A stretch of DNA of 14,364 nucleotides from DSAR01 sp034437315 (GTDB taxonomy: Bacteria; Chloroflexota; Anaerolineae; B4-G1): NCBI GenBank assembly GCA_034437315.1, contig DAOTUC010000030.1, positions 1 through 14,364 of the forward strand, in the 5' to 3' direction. The notes beneath the pieces are model-generated. The model was not told the DNA's origin. It worked only from the letters and a program-made list of their open reading frames with translations, and did not search any database. This document shows positions 1 through 5,499 of the stretch, piece by piece. The position numbers and the translations under genes are program-made. Each line of letters opens with the position of its first letter. Position 1 is the first letter of the stretch.

Positions 1-4
1 TCAT

Positions 5-101
5 AGACCCTAAAGGTTTTTGCGCTGGTTTTGATGGAAAAAGGTCATTGTTTAAGGCAAAAACGTTGTTTGCGCGGCCTTGAGCAAAACCTTTAGGGTC
101 T
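5..101. repeat. 97-bp fold-back element with inverted termini
   Basis: The left end (5-23, AGACCCTAAAGGTTTTTGC) is the reverse complement of the right end (84-101, GCAAAACCTTTAGGGTCT) apart from one extra T in the run. The roughly 60-nt interior can form a smaller nested hairpin (AAGGC...GCCTT around 55-80, with GCAAA/TTTGC inside it). No target-site duplication is visible and there is no coding capacity, so it resembles a MITE or a large REP-type extragenic palindrome. It lies downstream of the glycosidase operon and could also act as a transcription end. The inverted repeat is read directly; its mobile nature is inference. Confidence 0.6.
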
Positions 102-129
102 CGCCATGCGAAATCCCAGAGAACCAAAA

Positions 130-157
130 AATTCGCTTAGAGGCCCGCCCTCGGGCC
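130..157 (-). terminator. Probable terminator of the recJ-epimerase-glycosidase operon
   Basis: On the minus strand, about 60 nt past the glycosidase stop, GGCCCG-AGGG-CGGGCC forms a 6-bp all-GC stem (142-157). It is followed after about 10 nt by a run of six T (forward A-run 125-130). The gap between stem and T-run is longer than in a textbook intrinsic terminator, so confidence is moderate. Confidence 0.45.
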
Positions 158-216
158 GATTAGCGCCCCCGGGACGGTGGCTAGAGCAATTATTTAAGAC
201 ACCATCAACAACATCC

Positions 217-1971
217 TCACGCGCGATAACGAAACGAGACGCCCACGATGGCGGCGAAAAGCATCACCAGGCCCAGGCCAGAAAGCAGGATGATAGGGAA
301 CGGAGTGGAGGCGGCCGGGTTCGGCGTGGGGGGAGGCGCTGTCGCTGTAATAGAGGGGACGGGCGTAGGAGTAGGTGTGGGGGGAGGCGGTGTGTGAGTA
401 GGCGTCGGAGTCGGAGTCGGAGTAGGCGACGGGGTAAACGTCAACGTCGGCGTCGGCGTCGGCGTGGCGGTCGGTTCCGGCGTGGGCGTATCGGTGGGAA
501 GCGGCGTCAGGGTCGGTGTGAGCGTCGGTGTGAGCGTCGTAGTCGGAGAGACGGGCGACTGAACCGTCATTGTGAGAGACGGGGTGGGAGACAGCGCGGT
601 CGGTTCCGCCGCCTCGACCGGCGGCGGGTTGTCGGTATTTTCGACCAGCAGATAGGTCGGCCCGCCGATGATGCAGCCCCGCTTATCGGCGCAGCGAGCG
701 CGGGGGAGCGTGAGCGTATATTGGCCGTTCTCCGGCGCGATGGTCTGTTCGGCCCCGGTCTGCTCGACGAGCAAAGCCTGGGCGGACAGGGCGGGCAGCG
801 TGACGTGCGCGTCCGCCTCCGAATGGGCCCAGAGCACCCGGGTGGTGAGCGCGCCCCGGTCCAGCGTGACGACGTTGTAGGCGGCGTGGCGCTCCCGCCG
901 GGCCGAGAAGGCGCCCGCGTAATGGGTCGTAATCAGCCGGTAGGCCTCGTAGGCCGGGCGACGGCTGAAATCGGTGCGGATCAGCCCAAAGGGCTCGACG
1001 CCCGGCTGCGGTTCGTTATCCACCCACTTGTAGACCGCGATGCGTTCCGCCCCGGCGCTGAGGGCCAGCGCGAACGCCTGCAGGAGATAACTCGCTTGTT
1101 CCTCCGGGGTAATGTCGAAATTCGCCCCTGGCAATTCCCAATAGGGCGGATCGGCGTTGGACGGCGCGTTCGTCTCGTTAAGCCATATCGGCTTCTGGAT
1201 ATGATAGGCCGCCAACGTGCGATGCGTCGCGCCCAGGATCTCCGGTATCGTCTCGGTGCGGAAGTAGATGTGCAAAGAGACCGCATCGAAGAAATAACCG
1301 TGTTCGGCGCCCTCCGGGTCCTGCGTCGCCATCGCCAGAAAATCCCGTAGATAAGTCGGGTTATGCCACGTCGTCGAAGCCGCCAGATGAATTTTTGCCT
1401 CTGGATTGACCTGGCGGGCGCTCAGGTAGGAAACTTTAAGCAACCGGTAATATTCCTCCATCGTACCGCACCACTCGCAACCGAACGTCCCGATGGGGAT
1501 GTCCGGTTCATTCCAGATAATCCACCGGTCGATTCGCCCGCGGTACATCTCCACCGTCCGACGGACAAAGGCGGCCCAGAGGTTGTTGGGGTCGTCGATG
1601 GGCAGATCCAGCCCACGGGGCGCGCCGCATCCGGGCAGGCCGTCGGTCGCCCATTCCGGCGTATGCTTGAGCACGGCGACCACCTCTCGACCGGCGGCCG
1701 CAGCATGACTTAACCACTCATCCGGGACGTGGTAACCGTTCCACTCATCCGGCCCATGGGGTTGAAGCTCAGACCAGTAGAAAAGGATGCGATCCCATCC
1801 AACGCCAGCTTCAGCCGCGGACACGGGATCGCGGAAAGCCTCGACAGCGCCGAAGCGGGGGTCCGGCGGGGACTGGGCGATGGCCTGGCCCGGCGTCAAA
1901 AGGCAAACCAGGAGAAGCAATGTGCTGATTTTCGACCATAACGATAGACGGACATTTTGATTAACTGTCAT
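217..1971 (-). CDS. Secreted, membrane-anchored clan GH-A glycoside hydrolase
   Basis: Predicted extracytoplasmic glycosidase of 584 aa. Residues 1-32 form a signal peptide (hydrophobic LLLLVCLL, cleavage likely after AIA32). Residues about 38-360 fit a (beta/alpha)8 barrel: WNEP (Glu155) matches the clan GH-A acid/base site and IWLNE (Glu266) the nucleophile. Spacing resembles GH39/GH5-like enzymes, but substrate and exact family cannot be told from sequence alone. A small beta-rich region (about 365-445) follows, with cysteines near 426 and 432. Then come a roughly 100-residue Thr-Pro-rich linker (about 455-555) and a membrane segment (about 558-577) with a basic tail RYRA, implying type I anchoring. 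The start ATG overlaps the epimerase stop (ATGA), so translation is probably coupled. It is the last gene of an operon with recJ and a sugar epimerase; a role in exopolysaccharide or cell-wall glycan trimming is inference. Confidence 0.85.
   Translation of the reverse strand: MTVNQNVRLSLWSKISTLLLLVCLLTPGQAIAQSPPDPRFGAVEAFRDPVSAAEAGVGWDRILFYWSELQPHGPDEWNGYHVPDEWLSHAAAAGREVVAVLKHTPEWATDGLPGCGAPRGLDLPIDDPNNLWAAFVRRTVEMYRGRIDRWIIWNEPDIPIGTFGCEWCGTMEEYYRLLKVSYLSARQVNPEAKIHLAASTTWHNPTYLRDFLAMATQDPEGAEHGYFFDAVSLHIYFRTETIPEILGATHRTLAAYHIQKPIWLNETNAPSNADPPYWELPGANFDITPEEQASYLLQAFALALSAGAERIAVYKWVDNEPQPGVEPFGLIRTDFSRRPAYEAYRLITTHYAGAFSARRERHAAYNVVTLDRGALTTRVLWAHSEADAHVTLPALSAQALLVEQTGAEQTIAPENGQYTLTLPRARCADKRGCIIGGPTYLLVENTDNPPPVEAAEPTALSPTPSLTMTVQSPVSPTTTLTPTLTPTLTPLPTDTPTPEPTATPTPTPTLTFTPSPTPTPTPTPTHTPPPPTPTPTPVPSITATAPPPTPNPAASTPFPIILLSGLGLVMLFAAIVGVSFRYRA
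309..610 (-). repeat. Low-complexity Thr-Pro linker-coding repeat
   Basis: This stretch of the glycosidase gene is an imperfect hexamer-like repeat (GGCGTC/GGAGTC/GGTGTG on the plus strand) encoding TPTPTP-type sequence on the minus strand. Such linkers usually space a catalytic domain away from a membrane or wall anchor. The repeat also creates a long Arg-rich open frame on the opposite strand, which is an artefact. Confidence 0.8.
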
Positions 1972-2921
1972 ACGAGCACCTTTGATTGATACCAGGCCCA
2001 GAAACGCGGCATGCCCTCATCGACCGAGATAGCGGCCTGGAAGCGCAACAGATCGCGGGCCTTGGCGATGTCGGCGTAGGTGATGGGTGAATCGCTGACA
2101 AGCGCGGGAGCGATGTTGGTCAGCGCCGTCTTGCCCACCAATTTTTCCACCAATTGGACGAAGTGGGCCAGGCGAACCGGCTCGCCGCGCCCGATATTGA
2201 TCGCCTGATAGCCCATCGGGTTATCCAGGGCCTTCAGGATACCGGCGACGACGTCGTCGATATAGGTCCAGTCGCGATACACTTCACCCCCCTCGTAGAG
2301 ATCGAATTTGCGCCCGTGGACGACGCAATCGACGATGTGATAAGGCCTAATGTCGGGGCGGCAGCGTGGGCCATAGGTGGAGAAGATGCGCAACGCGATA
2401 AAGGATATGCCGAACAGATTATGGTAGGCGTGGCCCATCACCTCGCCAGCGATCTTGGTGGCGGCGTGGGGCGTCAATGGATGGCCCAGCGGGTCATCCT
2501 CGCGAAAGGGAATCAAGCCCGTCTGCCCATACACAGACGAGGTCGAGGCGAAGACGAAATGGGGAATGCCGGTCTTGTGCGCCGCTTCCAGCAGATTAAC
2601 GGTGCCGTGGACGTTGACGTCAGCGTAGAGGGGGCCGCGGTCGATGGAATGATGGTCGCCGACCATCGCCGCCAGATGGATGATGGCGTCAAACGCGCCC
2701 CGTTGGCAAATGCGCGTCATCCCGTCGGTGTTGCGAATGTCGGCTTCGTGCAAGGTGAAGCGCGGGGAATCCATCAACTGCGCGACGTTGGATCGCTTCC
2801 ACGCCGGGTCATAATAGTTATCGAAATTATCGACCCCAGCGACGATGTCGCCGCGGGCGAGAAGGGCCTCCGCCACGTGGCTGCCTATAAAGCCGGCGAC
2901 GCCGGTTACCAGTACCTTCAT
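1968..2921 (-). CDS. NAD-dependent epimerase/dehydratase, UDP-glucuronate 4-epimerase-like
   Basis: Extended short-chain dehydrogenase of 317 aa, expected to interconvert nucleotide sugars in the cytoplasm. The N-terminal Rossmann motif is VTGVAGFIG (G7, G10, G13), with the ribose-binding acid in VDNFDNYYDP. ASTSSVYG (126-132) gives the catalytic Ser/Thr region. The STYGPRCRPDIRPY and YRDWTYIDDVV motifs resemble UDP-glucuronate 4-epimerases. The normal YxxxK reads PHAATK, so His152 (codon CAC, 2466-2468) replaces the catalytic Tyr while Lys156 is kept; activity may be altered. I chose the ATG at 2921 because MKVLVTG begins the fold, GGGATGATGGG lies just upstream, and the recJ stop ends 4 nt before it. 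The longer frame from 2978 would overlap recJ. The 3' end overlaps the glycosidase start (ATGA). Confidence 0.85.
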   Translation of the reverse strand: MKVLVTGVAGFIGSHVAEALLARGDIVAGVDNFDNYYDPAWKRSNVAQLMDSPRFTLHEADIRNTDGMTRICQRGAFDAIIHLAAMVGDHHSIDRGPLYADVNVHGTVNLLEAAHKTGIPHFVFASTSSVYGQTGLIPFREDDPLGHPLTPHAATKIAGEVMGHAYHNLFGISFIALRIFSTYGPRCRPDIRPYHIVDCVVHGRKFDLYEGGEVYRDWTYIDDVVAGILKALDNPMGYQAINIGRGEPVRLAHFVQLVEKLVGKTALTNIAPALVSDSPITYADIAKARDLLRFQAAISVDEGMPRFWAWYQSKVLV

Positions 2922-2925
2922 CCCA

Positions 2926-4668
2926 TCATCCCGCCATAAGATTCTCGTCACAGCCAGCCGGCTGGATATCTTGGACATTCAACTGCAAACTTCTTCTCTC
3001 GTTCCATTCATTGACTTCCAGGTGATAGGCTATATCCACTCGATCGGGCAGCTTGCCGACCCACTCTCCCTGCCGGAAACCGATAGCGTCCCATCTGGTA
3101 CGGCCATCGTAGAGCTCCAATTTGAGATGCCGCCCGTTTTTACCAACCGCTCGCTGGCTTTTCACGTAGACGCTGCGGCTCATAAACAGCGGCGACGGAT
3201 TGGCATAACCGCACGGTTCCAACCGATCGAGCGCCTCCCTGAGCGCCCACGACATTTGGTCGAGAGCGACGTCCACGTCAATGTTCAGAATAGGCGTCAG
3301 GTCGATATCGGTCAATTGCCGGGATGCGAGCGCCTGCAAACGCGCTTCCAGGGAATCCAACCGGTCGTTGGAGACGGTGAATCCGGCGGCGGCCGCGTGT
3401 CCGCCATAACGCACCAGCAAATCGGTGCACTGTTCGAGCGCTTCCGTGATGTGAAATTCCGGGATTGAGCGGGCCGACCCCCGACTGAAGTCTTCCCCCA
3501 CCTCGACGATGACGGCCGGCCGGTAAAACTCGTCAACGATGCGGCTGGCGACCAGCCCCACAATGCCGGCCTGGAAATCCGGCGCGGCGGCGAAGAGCAG
3601 GCAGGCCTCCTCCATATCGCGCATCACGAGCTCTCGCACCCGCGCCTGAGTGTCGCGGGTGATCTGTTGCCGTTCCCGGTTCAGTCGATTCAGTTCGGAC
3701 GCCAGCCGTTGCCCCTCGGCGGGATAGCGGGTCTCCAGGAGTTGGTAGGCCAGCTTGGCGTCTCCAATCCGGCCGGCTGCGTTGATCCGGGGGGCCAGGG
3801 TATAGCTGATGGCCGTCGCGTCCACTTGTCCCGGCTTGATCGCGGCCTGGCGACAGAGCGCTTCAACGCCGGGCCGCTCCATCCGGTTCAAACGGGCCAG
3901 CCCCCGGTTCACGAGTGTGCGATTTTCCCCCAGCAGCGGCGACATATCGGCCACGGTGCCCAGCGCGACCAGGTCCAGGAGGTCGTCCTCCACGAGACGG
4001 ACTTCCTCCCGCGTCACCGGCGTCTGGCGATGGCTGCGCAAAAGCGCTTGGGCGAGTTTGAAGGCCACACCCACGCCGGCCAACTGGTTAAAGGAAACCT
4101 GGGGATCGCAATCGGTGCGTTTGAGATCGATCACGGCCACGGCCGGGGGGAGCCCTTGCGGCGCGGAGTGGTGATCGGTGACGATCACGTCCAGGCCCAG
4201 GTCGTTGGCGTAAGCGACCTCGTGAACTGAGCGAACGCCACAATCGACCGTGACGATGATGCGGGCGCCCTTATCCGCCAATCGCTTCAGCGCGCTTTTA
4301 TTCAGGCCGTACCCCTCGTTCAGACGATGCGGAATGTAGGCCATCACTTCGCCGCCCAGGGCCCGCAGCGTCTGCACCAGGAGGGCGGTGGCTGTGACGC
4401 CATCGGCGTCGAAATCGCCGTAGACGGCGACAGGTTCGCCCGTGCGCAACGCGCGCCGCAGGCGGGTGACGGCGGCCGCCATATCAGGCAACGTAAAAGG
4501 ATTGAGCTCGCCGGAACCGCCATCCAAAAAGGCCTCTACGTCCGCGGCCTTGACGATGCCACGATTGTACAGGACCTGGACGGTGACCGGGTGCAGGTCA
4601 GGAAACTGCCTAACGTGGCTTGGAGGGGCGAGCGGCGCGATTTGCCAATGTTTATTGCGTCCGGGCAT
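2926..4668 (-). CDS. recJ: Single-stranded-DNA-specific 5'-3' exonuclease RecJ
   Basis: RecJ degrades 5'-ended single strands in RecFOR recombination and in mismatch and base-excision repair. The 580-aa length is normal for the family. The DHH phosphoesterase core is intact: YGDFDADG (D85, D87) is motif I, VTVDCG (D142) motif II and VTDHH (165-167) motif III, followed by LAGVGVAFKL. The DHHA1 part carries the conserved GGHAAAAGF nucleic-acid-binding motif (about 450-460), and a C-terminal OB-like region ends the protein. The ATG at 4668 has GGAAAG about 6 nt upstream and starts before the usual N-terminal segment (HWQIAPLAPP). It is first in a three-gene unit with two carbohydrate-related genes, which is unusual company for a repair nuclease. 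Confidence 0.95.
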   Translation of the reverse strand: MPGRNKHWQIAPLAPPSHVRQFPDLHPVTVQVLYNRGIVKAADVEAFLDGGSGELNPFTLPDMAAAVTRLRRALRTGEPVAVYGDFDADGVTATALLVQTLRALGGEVMAYIPHRLNEGYGLNKSALKRLADKGARIIVTVDCGVRSVHEVAYANDLGLDVIVTDHHSAPQGLPPAVAVIDLKRTDCDPQVSFNQLAGVGVAFKLAQALLRSHRQTPVTREEVRLVEDDLLDLVALGTVADMSPLLGENRTLVNRGLARLNRMERPGVEALCRQAAIKPGQVDATAISYTLAPRINAAGRIGDAKLAYQLLETRYPAEGQRLASELNRLNRERQQITRDTQARVRELVMRDMEEACLLFAAAPDFQAGIVGLVASRIVDEFYRPAVIVEVGEDFSRGSARSIPEFHITEALEQCTDLLVRYGGHAAAAGFTVSNDRLDSLEARLQALASRQLTDIDLTPILNIDVDVALDQMSWALREALDRLEPCGYANPSPLFMSRSVYVKSQRAVGKNGRHLKLELYDGRTRWDAIGFRQGEWVGKLPDRVDIAYHLEVNEWNERRSLQLNVQDIQPAGCDENLMAG

Positions 4669-4711
4669 AAATCTTTCCAGGCTCTCAGGGGCTTGCGATT
4701 CTGATCAGCTT

Positions 4712-4738
4712 ATTATCACAGGCGTTATCTTACCACAA
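4712..4738 (-). promoter_or_regulatory. Possible recJ promoter
   Basis: On the minus strand TTGTGG (4733-4738) and an extended -10, TGTGATAAT (hexamer 4712-4717), are spaced by 15 bp, about 45 nt before the recJ start. The -35 match is poor and the spacer short; the extended TGn element is the main support. Confidence 0.35.
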
Positions 4739-4749
4739 CGTGCGGAAAA

Positions 4750-4785
4750 GGAAAAGCCCTTCCTACTCACAGGAAGGGCTTTTCC
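4750..4785 (-). terminator. Intrinsic terminator of the DUF4870 gene
   Basis: A perfect 15-bp inverted repeat (4750-4764 and 4771-4785, GGAAAAGCCCTTCCT) with a 6-nt loop is followed on the minus strand by a T-rich stretch (CCTTTTCC). The stem's own A/T ends make it potentially bidirectional. It separates the DUF4870 transcription unit from the recJ operon. The 119 bases between it and the DUF4870 stop hold only a short direct repeat (AATTACGCC twice, around 4890-4911) and no gene that I can see. Confidence 0.85.
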
Positions 4786-4904
4786 GTGCTAACACCGGGA
4801 GAAACCGGGCTCTAACCAGGGAATCGGGGTGAGAAAAACGTCGGTACAGCGAAGAAGAGCTTCACCCGTTAACCCCTTCTTTGATGTAAAATTACGCCAT
4901 AGAA

Positions 4905-5243
4905 TTACGCCCAACCCTGGTTTCTCACAAAATCGGAAATGACGGGCACCTCCACCCATTCGCCCTGGTAGGCCTTGATCCCCAGGTAAATGGCGTAGAT
5001 CCAGACGAGAAGGCCAACGCATATCCCACTTAGGAGAATGACCAAGATCCCCAGAATGATGGATACCACCGCGTTGTACTTGATGAAGGGCCGATCCTTC
5101 TTATCCTCCAACAGCAAGACGATGATACCGACCAACGGTGCAAAGATATAACTAAGAAGCGCCCACAATTTGTCGTCCTGCGTGATCTCTCCGCCGCCCA
5201 TTGGCGCGCCCATCGGTGTCCCTGCTACTTCATTTTCGACCAT
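4905..5243 (-). CDS. DUF4870-type small membrane protein
   Basis: A 112-aa protein with a Gly/Met-rich cytoplasmic N-terminus (1-22). The DDKLWALLSYIFAP entry motif is typical of DUF4870/Tic20-like proteins. A first membrane segment (about 28-45, LVGIIVLLL) is followed by the charged loop EDKKDRPFIKYNA and one or two more hydrophobic segments (about 53-88). The polar tail ends VRNQGWA. Family members are common in bacteria and have no established biochemical role. AAGGAGGTG (5251-5259) lies 7 nt before the ATG, an excellent ribosome-binding site. With its consensus-like promoter and strong terminator it is a monocistronic, probably well-expressed gene, divergent from the kinase operon. Confidence 0.85.
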   Translation of the reverse strand: MVENEVAGTPMGAPMGGGEITQDDKLWALLSYIFAPLVGIIVLLLEDKKDRPFIKYNAVVSIILGILVILLSGICVGLLVWIYAIYLGIKAYQGEWVEVPVISDFVRNQGWA

Positions 5244-5250
5244 TTTGTTT

Positions 5251-5259
5251 CACCTCCTT
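5251..5259 (-). promoter_or_regulatory. Strong Shine-Dalgarno of the DUF4870 gene
   Basis: AAGGAGGTG on the minus strand is nearly full complementarity to the 16S anti-SD and lies 7 nt before the ATG at 5243. It is far stronger than the sites of neighbouring genes and fixes the start. Confidence 0.85.
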
Positions 5260-5334
5260 GATTTTCCCCGGCGCTTGTCAGATTTTGATTGGAACGCACC
5301 TGTATCGTCGCGCTCCATACCGGGCACAAAGCTT

Positions 5335-5363
5335 ATTTTAGCAGAGTATCAGCACACTGTCAA
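5335..5363 (-). promoter_or_regulatory. Sigma70-type promoter of the DUF4870 gene
   Basis: On the minus strand a perfect TTGACA (5358-5363) and TAAAAT (5335-5340) are separated by exactly 17 bp. The predicted start is near 5328, leaving a leader of about 85 nt. The -35 is one half of the 12-bp palindrome TGTCAATTGACA (5358-5369). Confidence 0.75.
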
Positions 5364-5388
5364 TTGACAAAAAGCCAAAAAGTCCGAT

Positions 5389-5415
5389 TGTTAATATAAA
5401 AAAACCAGGTATAAT
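5389..5415 (+). promoter_or_regulatory. Possible promoter of the histidine kinase operon
   Basis: A perfect -10 hexamer TATAAT (5410-5415) is preceded by TTGTTA (5389-5394) with a short 15-bp spacer, in the only AT-rich stretch of the intergenic region. The TTGACA at 5364-5369 has no good partner at 16-18 bp. The roughly 80-nt leader that follows can form two small overlapping hairpins (GCGT/ACGC 5426-5439 and GCCC/GGGC 5438-5451). I do not recognise a known riboswitch in it. Confidence 0.4.
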
Positions 5416-5499
5416 AAACCCAATTGCGTGTGTGAACGCCCTTTTCTGGGCAGTTTTGTAAACCGGGGAGCGTAACGCCAATCAGCAAGGCCAACTAAC

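Noticed and set aside
300..620. CRISPR array or tandem DNA repeat element
   Set aside because: The short GGCGTC-type repeats have no spacers and stay in frame as Thr-Pro codons.
106..1350. Long Arg-rich plus-strand open frame opposite the glycosidase
   Set aside because: It is the antisense of the Thr-Pro linker and barrel region, with RRRRR composition expected from that repeat. It shows no domain, and the minus strand carries signal peptide, catalytic motifs and anchor.
2922..2978. Longer start for the epimerase at 2978
   Set aside because: It would add 19 residues overlapping the recJ C-terminus ahead of the Rossmann fold. The ATG at 2921 fits both the family start and the operon spacing.
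4786..4904. Small gene downstream of the DUF4870 gene
   Set aside because: The minus-strand frame at 4789-5022 overlaps the DUF4870 gene, has no ribosome site and no recognisable composition.
5416..5499. Known riboswitch (for example c-di-GMP) in the kinase leader
   Set aside because: The conserved cores I know are absent; only short hairpins are present.
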